DNA of 64,000 nucleotides. Origin: Anthracocystis setariae (taxonomy: Eukaryota > Basidiomycota > Ustilaginomycetes > Ustilaginales > Ustilaginaceae). Below the pieces are notes generated by a model. It saw only the letters and a program-made list of their open reading frames with translations, did not search any database and had not been told where the DNA came from. This document shows positions 49,856-60,949 of this stretch, in pieces; positions within the stretch are counted from its first letter, which is position 1; every line of letters starts with the position of its first letter. Location of the stretch: assembly GCA_928724745.1 (NCBI GenBank), contig CAKMXJ010000015.1:496001-560000 (forward strand). Direction: 5' to 3'. Made by a program: the position numbers and the translations under genes.

Positions 49856-50562
49856 CTAGGGAAGTAGGAGGTGCTCGGCATCGTTCGGTTGACGAAGATA
49901 TTCGTAGACGTCGACATAATGAGGTTTATTCTGCAGGAATCCTGCATACTTGGTGACCCAATGGCGGGCAATTTTGTCAGCGTCCGGGTTGTAAGTCTGG
50001 AACGGGCCCTGACGAGGAATATCCTGAGTATAGGCAAGGAATCTGCAAGTGTACAGAAGACACGGTCAGTACTCTTCCTCCACAAGCTGCTAAGGTTTCA
50101 ATACGCTACCTTTGATATGTCTGGCTTTGCGGATGGCTGAGAAAAAGACAACAATGGCTTTAGATGTCAGACAATGAGACAGCACCATACTGTAAAACAA
50201 AGGATGCACTTACATGTTGCTCGTAGCCGCGATGCTGTATTGTTGAGCCGAAGAAGGAAGCACCAAAAGGGACGCAAGTTTAGCAACACAAGGAGAAGGG
50301 TGATCTTGCTGAGGTTTGAGGGTACGTACGCGTCAAGTTCAGGCTTGCCTTGCTCTCGCATGAACTTCTGCCAGGCATCTGAAACGCCGGTGGTCTCGAG
50401 TGGTCCATGAGAGTGTGTGGGAAGGATGTGCATCCTGTTCAGACCGTTCCAGAGCTCCCGAGTCTCTTTGAAGTCCTGTACGATCGCAGGGTAGTTCTGA
50501 CCTACAGCCAGGGAAGCAAAGAGCAAGGCTAGAGCCAAAAAGGAGCTGAGGATGAAGCGCAT
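49856..50562 (-). CDS. secreted protein, array member 4 (four exons)
   Basis: Candidate secreted effector, 155 aa. Exons (minus): 50562-50330, 50234-50214 (21 nt), 50136-50110 (27 nt), 50042-49856, introns phase 2 (GTACGT, GTAAGT, GTAGCG donors). The signal peptide is MRFILSSFLALALLFASLAVG. Module: VQDFKETRELWNGLN, HILP (the LPG glycine is replaced), then DAWQKFMREQG. Exon 4 has ADKIARHWVTKYAGFLQ and ends soon after in LLLP, giving one of the shortest C-terminal tails in the family. No cysteine. A TATATA element lies about 75 bp upstream. Confidence 0.75.
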
Positions 50563-51550
50563 CGTTCGTGGTAAAGGGCTTGAATCTTCTGATAGCTGTT
50601 TGATGGCTCGAAGCTGTAGCCACCGTCAGCTCTCTATATATCTTCGAGCCGAAGCAGTCTCAGCCCTTTTCGAACAGGGCTATACAGACGATCGGCTGCT
50701 ATGTCGGAAACGATCGGTTTGCATCCGGAGGAGGCTCGGGCTGGTCGTCCAGCACGTTGCCGCGCTCGACCCGTGGATGCAAAGGAGTACGCTCTCTTCC
50801 CACCAACCACAACGTCAAGAACTACTGTATCATACCTCGTCCTTTGTTCTGCAAGCTTAGCACGGTTGATCGAGCCTAAAAGCTGCAAAGCTGTCAATCT
50901 CGGGCGAACTTGGTCGTAGCGATGATATTCTTCTAGGTATCCTTCCAAGAATCGGGAACAGACTTGTATTGACTCGGCTCAGCGACAATTGGCGATAGCA
51001 ATGTGGACGTCTGCCTTCATACTGTTACGGATGTTGACCAGCTGCTTCCAACCCTAGGCCACTGTAGCGAGGCCAAGAGCGCTTTAGTGTGGTATTGACC
51101 CACTTAATGACACTCGGCGAACAAAAGTTGCCATACTCTATGCCGTTTAGCGCGAAAAAGTCGCCATTGTGCTGGACCTGTACCGAACTTTTTTTTTTTC
51201 ATTCCTATGGTATCATCACATCCTTCGCAAGCACAGAGGAACTTACTGTACCTAGTCCTTTCAGCTTGTCGCGCTTTAGTTCCTCTACGATACAGCCCCA
51301 AACCTTACTGTCCCAGGCCTCTGTTACCAAGCAATTGATCCAGGGGGTCGGGAAGTGTCAACTACATTGATGGATCACGCATTCAAACCTGACATTTCCT
51401 TTTCAGCCGTTGTCGCAAATTCACTGAGCTCCATTCTTCATTCAAGTTGAAAAGATTCGAAGAGGGGAGAATAAACTTCATTTGGACCATCATGCGAAGG
51501 ACAGATTGCTCGAGAGAAAACTAGACAGCCTTGGCTGGGTTCGTTTTCGC
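50563..51550. other. intergenic region between members 4 and 5
   Basis: About 1 kb holding the promoter of member 4 and the 3' flank of member 5. No supported gene was found. Confidence 0.5.
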
Positions 51551-52373
51551 TTACATGCCTCGAGGCTGATCTTTGAGAAGCTTAAGGAGTCTACGTGATC
51601 GAACGGGATAGGATGAGGATGAGGCAGCGGTCCTGGCGGACGACCGTGCTTGCTCTAAGCTCGACCTAGACTGTTTCAGAGCCTCATACATGATAACCTT
51701 TTCCGGATGGTGCTCGAGATGCTCGGCGTACATCATGATAAGCTGTTTGACGCCACGAATCGAGGCAACGCCGCTGAATGCATGTGCTGGCTTTGTCAAT
51801 GGATCCTTCAAGTGCTCGATAGTGCTAAACAGAGGTGGTGAGATACAAGGAACATTGATCAGTTCAACATGGCATTCCTTGACTTGATTAGACTAGGCGA
51901 ATAGAGACTTACCTCTCGATTGACTTGACTGCGCCACCGATCCTTTCTCTGAAAGCAATTCAGCGTAAACATTATCAGATGTCGACATGGGTCGGTAACT
52001 CCTTCGTTGAGATCGCATTACTTACCTTGCAGTCCCGATCCTGAAGCTACAGGGTGACTTGAAAAGCGTCAGTTTCAGATCGGATAGCTAGTAGTAGAAG
52101 CAACGATATTCCTGGTTCCAATGATCCACCGACTCACCTTGCTTTGAGGACCGTCTCGCCGTGCTCCTTCGCGAATTGGGTCCAGCTTTCAGAAGCTGGT
52201 CCGTTCAGAAAACCATATCGTGTACCTGGGAGCGTTGCCCTACCCTTGTTGACCCCTTCCCATAGATCCATGGTTTCCGGATATTTTTGAACGATATCAG
52301 GAACCCATCCAGCTGGTGCCAGTGCCCCGATGAGGCTAAAAAGGCTCAACAAGATCAGCGCTCCAAGGTGCAT
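51551..52373 (-). CDS. secreted protein, array member 5 (four exons)
   Basis: Candidate secreted effector, 188 aa. Exons (minus): 52373-52138, 52046-52026 (21 nt), 51948-51913 (36 nt), 51824-51551, introns phase 2 with good donors (GTGAGT, GTAAGT, GTAAGT). The signal peptide is MHLGALILLSLFSLIGALA. Module: VQKYPETMDLWEGVN, TLPG, then ESWTQFAKEHGETV. Exon 4 encodes HLKDPLTKP, VKQLIMMYAEHLEHHPE and a Ser/Arg-rich basic tail. No cysteine. The Harbinger element begins about 470 bp upstream of the ATG. Confidence 0.78.
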
Positions 52374-52842
52374 TTCGACTCCGATGTAGGGGATATTATC
52401 GATTCCAGCTGCAATTTCGGCTTCCCCTAGTCGAGTTTTATAAGCTTCACGTCCCTAGGAAGCTCAATGGGTTCTCGTTTCAGATCGTTTGTGGGAATGG
52501 GAAAAATGGTTGTGGCACACTGGGAATGAATCAAATCACATGAGAGCCGGTGCCGGTGCCGGTTTGTCGACCACCGCTTCCTCATTCGGGTTGAGACCTT
52601 GTACACCTTATCCGATGTACCCAGTCCTGGCGTAGCCTTTAGTGCTTCATAAGACTAGGTTCAAATGATGAGCTGAAATTCTCACCATGGCGGGGGAGAC
52701 CGCACAGCAGGACTGAGCGTCATGGTCATGCTTAATTTCATTAGAGTGCCAGGTGGAGAACAAGCCAGGGGAGCGATTTCACTCGGTGCACCCCAAGCAG
52801 ATGGTATTGCACAGACTGCCCCTCAATTTTTGATTTCACAGA

Positions 52843-52855
52843 AGGGACTTTTCGG
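52843..52855 (+). repeat. Harbinger left terminal inverted repeat
   Basis: AGGGACTTTTCGG. The following 30 bases contain GTCGTCGATA then CGGTCGG, matching subterminal repeats at the other end. Confidence 0.85.
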
Positions 52856-53229
52856 ACGTCGTCGATACGGTCGGTTTGATAGGGTCAGCTCTGGTGACGA
52901 GCAGACCCTGTCACGGAGGTGAAGATGGTGGTTCGGAAAGAAGTCACGGTCAGCTCAGCTCACGTACTTGACGCCTCGAATTTGAAAAAAATTTTCACGT
53001 TCACGTGATGCTTTTGACGCGATTAAGTAATCAAATTCCCTTTTCTTACACATCGGCGATGGCCGTATATCGGCTCGATATGGTGTTAGTAGGGCTTGCT
53101 CGCCATCAAATCCGGCCTGTTCATCGGCATGTTGAGCTAATATAAGGTTATCCGGTGTTTGACTTCATTTAGAGACCTCACAATCGATGCTTCGGCAGGC
53201 TACTCGTTGTTTCCGAGCCGGAATCCAGC

Positions 53230-54558
53230 ATGAACACGCCCATGCGACCATACAGCAACTCTCGCCGCCTTCCAGAGCACCTGGAACGGCGTCTGAACAG
53301 CTTGGAGACCATCGATATCGATGATGGTCCGCTGGATCTGTTCAACGTCGTTGCAAGCTCGCCATCGCTCTCGCATCGCCTCCTGCAGAGCGATGCACAA
53401 GACTCTCTATCTCAGAATGCGCTCGCTCATCTTGATCAAGGCCTGCATGTATATACACCATCACCATTGGACTCGTATGTACATAGTAGTCAAGATATGC
53501 AATCCAATGTCATTCCATCAGCACAACAGCCAGTTCAATCCACGCCGTCTCAAGATCGAACAGGTGGCGCTCTACACTGGCGCGACTCTCAGGTGGATGT
53601 GCTCGTGATTGCCGTTCACCATCATAATCCCTATCAATACAAGAGTACAAGCGAGAAAGGCGAAGCCTGGGATCGGATCATTGAGGAAGTCAATATGAAG
53701 TTTGCTGAGATGGGCGCTCCGAAACGATCCATGGAAGCCATCGTCAACAAGTGGAAGAAGGTGAAGTCAGCCCGGAAGAAGCAAGAACGCCAGAACACCT
53801 CGGCGTCTGGCATTGCCGAGCCTCCTCGCAACGACCGAGAGCGCATGATCGACGATGTTCTTGAGACAGTTGCCGGGAACACGTTCTCTCGGACATCAAG
53901 AGCAAGGGCTGTAGCTCATCGGCAGGTTCTTGCTAGCATGAGCGGTCTCAACAATGGCGGTCCCGCAGCTCGATCCATGAGCTCCACACAGGAACGACGT
54001 CAAGCAGATTCAACTCACGCACAAGCTTCACCTAGTCAGTCAGCAGAGGATTATACGCATGGGGATGATTCAATGGAGAGCGATTTAGATATGCTGATGC
54101 CTTCTAGGAAGCGGTCCAGGAACGGCAACAGTGACGCGGTGTACAGTATGATGGAACAGGCGGCTCTACATCACCGCGACGAGGAGAGGCACAGGCAGGA
54201 GTCTCTTCAGATCCAGCGTGAGTTCCTTTCGGTGGGCAGTCAGCTGGTCAGCACCATATCCAGCAACATCACAGACGTCAAGACCGACATCAACACCATC
54301 AAGTCTCGCTTTGCTTCGCTGGAGGATAGCATCAACATGCTGGTTCGGGCTTTCTCTTCACAGTCCACTGAGTCAACGCGCATGGCTTCCACCAGCATTC
54401 AGCCCATCGCCGAGGAGGCATCAACACCTCGGCACAATGAACACTCATCGGTCCCTTCATCGATCGAGACAACGCCGACGGCTCATCGATACACTCGACG
54501 TTCAAGCTCACGTGCTCCGTCTCAGCCTCGCAATGGAAAGTACGGTGGTTTTCAATGA
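53230..54558 (+). CDS. Harbinger Myb/SANT-like DNA-binding protein
   Basis: Predicted 442-aa protein, the usual accessory gene of Harbinger elements, which binds transposon ends and helps import the transposase. A trihelix/Myb-SANT-like domain lies at about 111-190, starting WRDSQVDVLVIAVHHHNPY and including EAWDRIIEEVN and VNKWKKVKSARKKQER. A KRSRNG nuclear-signal-like stretch lies near 295. The region at about 320-380 looks coiled-coil (FLSVGSQLVSTISSNI, then INTIKSRFASLEDSI). It is convergent with the transposase gene; their stop codons are about 40 bp apart. Confidence 0.8.
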   Translation: MNTPMRPYSNSRRLPEHLERRLNSLETIDIDDGPLDLFNVVASSPSLSHRLLQSDAQDSLSQNALAHLDQGLHVYTPSPLDSYVHSSQDMQSNVIPSAQQPVQSTPSQDRTGGALHWRDSQVDVLVIAVHHHNPYQYKSTSEKGEAWDRIIEEVNMKFAEMGAPKRSMEAIVNKWKKVKSARKKQERQNTSASGIAEPPRNDRERMIDDVLETVAGNTFSRTSRARAVAHRQVLASMSGLNNGGPAARSMSSTQERRQADSTHAQASPSQSAEDYTHGDDSMESDLDMLMPSRKRSRNGNSDAVYSMMEQAALHHRDEERHRQESLQIQREFLSVGSQLVSTISSNITDVKTDINTIKSRFASLEDSINMLVRAFSSQSTESTRMASTSIQPIAEEASTPRHNEHSSVPSSIETTPTAHRYTRRSSSRAPSQPRNGKYGGFQ

Positions 54559-54596
54559 TGCTTCTATTACATGTCTCGCTATGTACATACGTTCGC

Positions 54597-55775
54597 CTAT
54601 GATTGCAATCCAGTTACTTCCTCGACATCTAGCTCCTCCTCGTGTACTGCAATCTCCTCGTCGTTGATACCAGTTTGATCGCGTAATGGATTTGGCGATG
54701 CTGATGACCTTGAGACCCTCCTTGAGCTGAAGTATGCTTCGATGTCAGGGGCGTTGACACCCATGACGGTGCTGATCATGTTACCAACTATGCATGTACG
54801 GGCGTTCCAGAGAAGGGTCGCCACCATCCAGTCTCGACCACATGGCGTCCAACCAGTACGCTGGTACTGTTTGTCTCGAAACCTCGGCCATTGCATCGAT
54901 ATCATGCCGATGCTCCACTCTGCCGTAACCCTGTACTTACTCATTGTCCTGTTAAAACGTTCCTGTGTCGAATCAATGAAGTTTCCTCGAAACGGCGAGA
55001 TGATGGCGCTGGAGTTGCCGTACGCCTGATCACCATACAAGTATCTTGGCTGACCATCGGCGCCCTTGGCGTTCCTGAACGCCCACTCCACAAGGCAAGT
55101 CTCGGCGACCATATGAGCATCGTGCCGCCGGCCTTCGAATGGAACAGAAGTGTAGATCAGTCCATCTGGCGTTGAGATGAACTGATACTTGAGTGCGTGA
55201 ACTCGCTTGTGCCCGTTGTATGCTTCCTCCTGGTGGTGATCCGGCATTGCTATTGGCCGAACCGTTCCGTCGATGGAGCCCCAGAACGTCGGTAAGCCAG
55301 TCCTTCGTTCAATAGCTGCTGCAAGCTCATCCAAACGCCGAGGACCAAGAAGTCGGTGGCGTTCACTAGTCACATCAAGCAAGTGACCCCATCGATCATA
55401 TATGTATTTGCTGAGATGGTGAACGATGCGACTGATCCTGCCGTGAGACCATCCAAACTGCCCTTCCAGCGATCTCAGACGGCTTCCACGTAGCCACGCT
55501 AGCAGCATCAGCATTGCAGTCTTGCTGTCAATAACATCCTTGGCCTTAGTTCGCACAGGCTCGGGAAGACGTAATGCTGAATGTATTGTATTGAACATTG
55601 CAATGCTGAATCTGAACATCGACTTGAAGTGTGTGTCGTCTAGTGCTGCTTCTATCTGATCATAAGTCTGAGCATGAAGGTTTGACGCCGGTGTCCGAAG
55701 CATCATAGCAACCAGCATTGCTTGATGCCTTGCACGACGGCGTCGAGCGGCAGATATGGTGTCATTGGCCTGCAT
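54597..55775 (-). CDS. Harbinger DDE transposase
   Basis: Predicted 392-aa DDE superfamily endonuclease (DDE_Tnp_4 type). A helix-turn-helix-like region (FGWSHGRISRIVHHL) precedes the nuclease core. Catalytic residues are the Asp in GSIDGTVRP (about 168), the Asp in LYGDQAYG (about 248) and the Glu in EWSIG (about 287), close to the spacing of Harbinger enzymes. The frame has no stops and a good ATG. With both genes and both ends intact, the copy may still be mobile. Confidence 0.9.
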   Translation of the reverse strand: MQANDTISAARRRRARHQAMLVAMMLRTPASNLHAQTYDQIEAALDDTHFKSMFRFSIAMFNTIHSALRLPEPVRTKAKDVIDSKTAMLMLLAWLRGSRLRSLEGQFGWSHGRISRIVHHLSKYIYDRWGHLLDVTSERHRLLGPRRLDELAAAIERRTGLPTFWGSIDGTVRPIAMPDHHQEEAYNGHKRVHALKYQFISTPDGLIYTSVPFEGRRHDAHMVAETCLVEWAFRNAKGADGQPRYLYGDQAYGNSSAIISPFRGNFIDSTQERFNRTMSKYRVTAEWSIGMISMQWPRFRDKQYQRTGWTPCGRDWMVATLLWNARTCIVGNMISTVMGVNAPDIEAYFSSRRVSRSSASPNPLRDQTGINDEEIAVHEEELDVEEVTGLQS

Positions 55776-55982
55776 GTTTGTGCAGGATTGCGTTGAACAA
55801 GCTCTGTCAGGAACCAGAGGCCGGCGTTGAGGCTGAAATAAGCTTGCTGGAACAGCTGGACTTGGCGTATATGATGTCGGTACTCACTCAACGTCTGAAC
55901 GATGACGAGGCACACGCTTTCTCGCACACGGAGACTCTTCTCATGATCACGATCTGTATTCCAGGGTGTTAGAGTCCTCAAA

Positions 55983-56046
55983 CGACCCTCGTCGTCGATA
56001 GGGTCGGCTTAGAGCCTCGAGCTCACCCTATCGACGACGAGGGTCG
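55983..56046. repeat. 22-bp perfect hairpin inside the Harbinger right end
   Basis: Arms at 55983-56004 and 56025-56046 (CGACCCTCGTCG... and its complement) around a 20-nt loop. The arm sequence recurs, less perfectly, near the left end, so these are likely subterminal binding sites. Confidence 0.9.
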
Positions 56047-56148
56047 GCTTCCTGACCCTCGGCAAGAGCACAATAACAAGCGGAGTCCGAATACATGCAT
56101 AAACGAGGCTAGCCGACCGGGTCAAGCTAACACCGAAAAGTCCCTAGA

Positions 56149-56508
56149 GTGCCCCTCAAAGCGTCTCCAAAGGTAGAATGATTATGAGCCACACAACCAT
56201 TGCAAACCCAACTTCTTTGCCATTTCCCCCGAACTTCAGGATAAAAGTAGCACTCAAATCATCTGTATCTACAGTTGACAATCTACCTGTGCAAGCAATG
56301 GTCTTTAGGTCTCAACTTTGCTTCAACAGGTGGGCTAAAATTGCCAAAGAAGAAAAGGGGTAAAAAACAGGAAAAAAAGGGAAAAAACAGAAATAGAAAA
56401 AACAATTTTATTGCAAAAAAGGCAAAGCATGACGGGGGCACCGAGTGAAATCGCTGCAAGCCAGGGCTACAAGGCCATCAACGTCGAGCTCGACTTCATT
56501 GATCTCGA
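56149..56508. other. A-rich intergenic region
   Basis: Flank between the transposon and member 6, with A-rich sequence at about 56356-56420. No gene is seen. Confidence 0.5.
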
Positions 56509-57779
56509 TCAGCGAAAGAAGTCCTTTTTCGATCTCGAGCGCAGGAAGTACGTATGAGTGCTCGCTTGCGTGTTGTCCTTGTTGAGAACCGGGGAGGAGA
56601 CCTTGTAATCGACGTCGTCGTAATCAGCTTCAGGATGATATGTAGGTGGAGAGTCGAAAGGGTGGTCATATAGACTTTCGAGCCTCCCATTCTCGTCTGA
56701 TGACGACGATAACTGTATGGGGCTTCGTTGAAGCGCGGCTAGTGGCGAAAGAGGTCGCACTTCAGCTTCTTCGTTGGGGCTAGAATGAGGCTCAAGTACA
56801 GTATGTCTCTGCATTGGTACTGGCGGTGAAGAAGTAGAGGTGTCGAGGACGAGAAGAGAAATAGCAGGCGCCTGAGTGTCAGGTCTTGACTTTGAAGATG
56901 AGGGTTGCCTGGCATCGTTCCACGGCTCGTTTGCCGCTAAAGAGTCGTCTGCATGACTAGGCCTCGCTGTTGGTTCTTCTATTTCCATCTTTCGGCTAGA
57001 AGTCGCGGTATCCTTCCAAGTCTCCCTCTCCTCCTTCCAGCGTTTCATTGCGGAGTACACTGAGAGTGCGTATGGATCAGTTTGAAGATGTTCCGCATAG
57101 CCTTTGACGAGAAAAGCTGCGATTTGTTGAGGAACTTGCTGCGTTACTGAGACAGTGCGGAGTGCCAGCGGATCTCTGGTGTAGTCAATCAATCTATGAC
57201 CGATTCGAAGTCGAAGAAAGAGATGAAGGCAGATAAATTAAAAAAAAACGGGATTCCAGCACACTGCGTCCAAGTTCCTGAGATACAGATATACTTACGC
57301 CTTCTTCGCCTCTTTTGCTTGTGATGAAAGCGCACTGTTTGCATCGAGAGGCAGCCGGTGTTAAGCCAAGCCGGATCATCCTTCAAAGCCTAGGATCTAC
57401 TTACTTACTAGTACGGGAACAGATCAAAGCTATGCGGAGAAGCAACGGTAATGGTAATTGTCAGCACGTTTTGGTTGTTCATTAGCAAAGCATCTGCGTT
57501 CCTATAAGCATTCCTGACAAGTGTGGGAGAATGCATGGATACATACGACTTTGTGATCGTCTTCTCTCCATGCTTGGCAAGAAAATTGAGCCAACTACTC
57601 GTGGGTGGAGCGTCAATGTAGCGATTGTGGAAGCCGGGAAGTATAGAATGCTCAAAGAGCCCGTCCCAGAGGTCCCTTGTCTCCTCGAACCGAAGCACCA
57701 GTTCTGGAGGAGTTTGGCTTCCACCCACAGAGCTTCGAAGGAGAAGGTAAAACAAGGCAAAAAGATGGACGATGATCAT
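56509..57779 (-). CDS. secreted protein, array member 6 (four exons, long disordered tail)
   Basis: Candidate secreted effector, 324 aa, the longest member. Exons (minus): 57779-57547, 57429-57409 (21 nt), 57334-57299 (36 nt), 57193-56509, introns phase 2 (GTATGT, GTAAGT, GTAAGT). The signal peptide is MIIVHLFALFYLLLRSSVGG. Module: VLRFEETRDLWDGLF, SILPG, then SSWLNFLAKHGEK. Exon 4 has IAAFLVKGYAEHLQ and SAMKRWKEERE. It then extends about 150 residues of Ser/Pro/Glu/Asp-rich, probably disordered sequence absent from the other members. No cysteine. A TATA-like element lies about 65 bp upstream. Confidence 0.75.
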
Positions 57780-58818
57780 GATCACGGTTTCGGAAAGGTT
57801 GTGAACAGCTAAGGGGAAACAAGAGGAAAAAGTCCGCTGCCTTCTCTGCTTTATACAACTTTAAATGCCTTCCAGGCCCACACTTGATGAACATGCAACC
57901 ATTCAACATTCGAACATCTCATAGTCGGTACTTCGATCCCACGATAACTAATGTGGGTGGGCACGAAGATGGTTGTATCCTTTCTCACAGTGTTTCTCGA
58001 CCTTTCGGAAATTTTGATTACGAGTTCGAACCGGTGTACGCACAAAGCTCGAAGCGGTTAATTTTGCGAACCACGCAATCGAAACTCGGCAAATGAAAGC
58101 CGCGAGGACCCTAAGGACACTGGCCTCTGCCTTGCACGATTATCACCTAATAGCGTCCTCGATGAAGTACAATACAACACAGTTCGGCAGCCAGCAGGAT
58201 GGCTACGCATTGAGGGTCAGAATCTGGGCCTCCGAATGTCTCAGGGCAGATACTCTTTTGGATGATGGGGCCATGGTTTCGCCTCATAATTATTCCAAGG
58301 TACGACACTGGAGGTCTGACCCGCTCCTGCGTGGCTCAGACAGACGTGCTCTTAATCCCCCCGCTTTCGCACGAACGGTAGTGCATTGTGGGCAATGCCA
58401 AGAAGATCAAGGCAGCCGGCTTGTCTCGTATAAAATATCCGCGGCGTATAACTACTTTTGCTCTGCCAACAAACTTCGCGTCTAAGGTGCACTACTGGAC
58501 AGCTGTCGGACCACAAACGCCGTGCCCCCATTTCTGCGTGGGCCTGGACCTCAAAACTGCAGCATCAGACCTCATCCGGCATTACACAGAAGCTCACAAC
58601 ACCGGCATGCTATGCAACTTGACAGGTTGTAATGTGCGGGCGGCACATTCGCTAGAATTGAGATCATCAATGAGCAGTAGCAACTGCGTACAAGGCGCTG
58701 GAACCACAGTCAAGGTTGGAAGTTATGGAGACGACAAGAACGATCTCGAAGGAAAGTTCATTCAAGCTGCGAAGGGCAAAGTGGTGGCTCTTCACTCTGC
58801 TCGCAATTGCAAGGCTGT
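57780..58818. other. intergenic region between members 6 and 7
   Basis: Promoter of member 6 and 3' flank of member 7. A plus-strand open frame (58388-58822) contains a C-X3-C-X14-H-X4-H arrangement (CPHFC ... HYTEAH) that could be a decayed zinc-finger fragment. It is not supported as a gene. Confidence 0.35.
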
Positions 58819-59610
58819 CTAACCCTGCGAGGGACCAGCACCGTGACCGAGTCGGAGATCACTGCCCCAATCACGCAGGGCTTGGTTGCGCTCGCGGATC
58901 AGGCGGCGACGTTCGGCAAAGTCTTCGACCATAGCTAGACTAACTTGCTTCCCCTCATCGCTTGAAAGGGGAATCATACCTGCCCGTTCGTCCCCAATCA
59001 GGTTAAGGAGCCTAATTTGCACAGAAAGAACAGTTTTGTCAGCCGAACTGCGTCAGCTGCGCTTCGTCGTATGCGAGACAGTTCCAACGTACCTATCTCT
59101 ACCCCTAAACCTGGCTAAGTAACTGTTCGAACCAGTTCAGCATCATCGTGCCAGCACAGACCGAGTCAAAAGAAAGAAGATACAAGCGAAGTTTGGCTGG
59201 TCTAGATCAGTCGTCTCGAAAGAAAAATGTTTATTCGCAGAGAATAGAATGACTTACGGAGAGTAGTCTTGACTATTGCGGTCAGGTGGAGGTTTGTTAG
59301 CAAGGAAGAACAAATGGTGTTTAATAAGTTTTGAGTTCCAATATTAGCGTTTAGACACTTCTATCCATAGGCATGATCTTCTTACTTACAACTTGGCTAG
59401 GACCATTCTCTTCCCCTCGGATTGAAGGTACTGTCTCCAAGCTTGACTGAGCTCGTTCTCGTATTGAGGCAGCTGACTATGGAAATAGCCTTCCTTAGCT
59501 TTGGTCCAGAGGTACACAATACCCTGCTCGGAGCCCTCCGGAAGGGGAGCCACGACCATCCCTGCGAGGTACAAGGGAGCAATTGTGAAGAGGAGGTGGA
59601 AGAGCTTCAT
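58819..59610 (-). CDS. secreted protein, array member 7 (four exons, shortest micro-exons)
   Basis: Candidate secreted effector, 148 aa. Exons (minus): 59610-59390, 59272-59258 (15 nt), 59110-59093 (18 nt), 59011-58819, introns phase 2 (GTAAGT, GTAAGT, GTACGT). The signal peptide is MKLFHLLFTIAPLYLAGMVVA. The module is divergent: YLWTKAKEGYFHSQLPQ, then QAWRQYLQSEG. Micro-exons encode QDYS and FRGRD. Exon 4 has VSLAMVEDFAERRRLIRE. No cysteine. A TATAAG element lies about 80 bp upstream. Confidence 0.7.
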
Positions 59611-60949
59611 CGTAATTTCGATGGACTTATCGTTGAGAGAGGAGAGGGATGCTGTGAATCAACAACATCTGGCCGACTCCTGAGAGCCTTCTTATATCTT
59701 TCAGGGGGTCGATCATTTGTCTCAAAATGAACTTGTACTGTTGGACTTTCGCTCCTCGTTCTAGCAGTTGGGAATCCTGTGAGCCACAGTGTTGATTTGT
59801 ACAGACGCAGTGTTTAGAGTTCTCAGGCGTAACTTTTCAGCACCGTGAGGACGTCGCCTCGCCAATGTGTGGGAGTGGTCGCTTGGCAGCCTGTCACAGT
59901 CATTGAAATTTGCTAGATCGACTAGCGTAACTCGCTTGACGCGAGCGTTGTCAGAGATGCACAGATGCCAAGCCAAGTCCCAATACAAAAACAACAATGT
60001 AGCCTCCCACGTTGAACCAAGACTACATCGCTGGTGGCTATAATGCGTCGGTCATAGCCGATGCCCTAGCTGAGCATTCGATGTCAGCAATGATAGCAAC
60101 GACAGGGAGAAACTGACAAGCGAGCAGGTATGAACTTGTGATGAAGTTGCGGCAGTCGACAACCAGCGTTTAATACTTTCACATCAGTTGTGAGCTTGAT
60201 TTGGATCCTTTCAAAAGGTTCTGACAACGGAATGAAGTATGAAGGACCTCATCAGAAACATCCGTGCGTACAATGAAGAGAAAGGACCATGCTCATCTGG
60301 AACTCGCTACAATCCTCCTTACACGTGCCCAATCAAAGCCTTTCAACGCCTTTGACACAGCAGCGCCACAGCAACGCCACAGCTACGCACAGCTACGCCA
60401 CAGTTACCAGCACGGTGCGACCTCGGTCGAAGGGGATCATACGCGGTAGTTCAGCAAAGTTGAGGCTAGCGTTGATACCCCAGAAATTACCCCCACCACC
60501 TCAACACGTCTTGACCGAATGGTACCGAGTTAAATCGCCGACTCAATCACCCGGAAATGTTGTGATCCCGTTCTACCATACACTATTTCGTACCAAGGAT
60601 GGAAAAAACTGATTGGTCTCAACATCCGAAAGCTTGGAGAGCAAATAAGCTTGGAGCGCTTCGCCACGGAAAGTCTAGTCCAGTAACAGCCGTGCACAAC
60701 AGATTACATCTATCGTCTGTTGAGAGCCGTTGAGGGTGCTAAGGCCACGAAGGGCAATACGGAGACAATTGGATACAGGATGGAGTGACTACAAAGGCCA
60801 AGGTAGGCATTACAGGATGAGCGATCAAGAATGGAGCTCAATGCTGGAAAAGAGAAACATGCGAGACAGAACCGATGATCACATTGGGTTGGGGGCGATG
60901 CATACTGGAGCGGTAATTCAAGCCGCAAGTCTCAGGAAGCTTTGGAAGA
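59611..60949. other. intergenic region between members 7 and 8
   Basis: About 1.3 kb. It contains four imperfect copies of an 11-bp unit (GCCACAGCAAC-like) at about 60364-60408. No supported gene was found. Confidence 0.5.

Larger units (their letters stand above)
52843..56145. mobile_element. PIF/Harbinger-type DNA transposon, apparently complete
   Basis: 3303-bp element with 13-bp perfect terminal inverted repeats (AGGGACTTTTCGG at 52843-52855, complement at 56133-56145) and a 3-bp target duplication AGA (52840-52842 and 56146-56148). Two convergent intact genes encode a Myb/SANT-like protein and a DDE transposase, the two-gene layout of Harbinger elements. Related subterminal sequences (TCGTCGATA followed by GGTCGG) occur near both ends. 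Confidence 0.85.

Noticed and set aside
1..53260. 14-bp match (CCATGCGACCATAC) between the left edge and the start of the Harbinger Myb-like gene
   Set aside because: No similarity extends on either side, so it is probably coincidence.
52809..56160. TGCCCCTCA direct repeat on both sides of the Harbinger element as a longer target duplication
   Set aside because: The two copies lie at different distances from the TIRs, outside the AGA duplication, so they do not flank the element symmetrically.
58388..58822. plus-strand frame with a zinc-finger-like C-X3-C-X14-H-X4-H arrangement
   Set aside because: Non-canonical spacing, a single finger, no homologue recognised, and antisense to the end of an array gene. 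Mentioned only as intergenic content.
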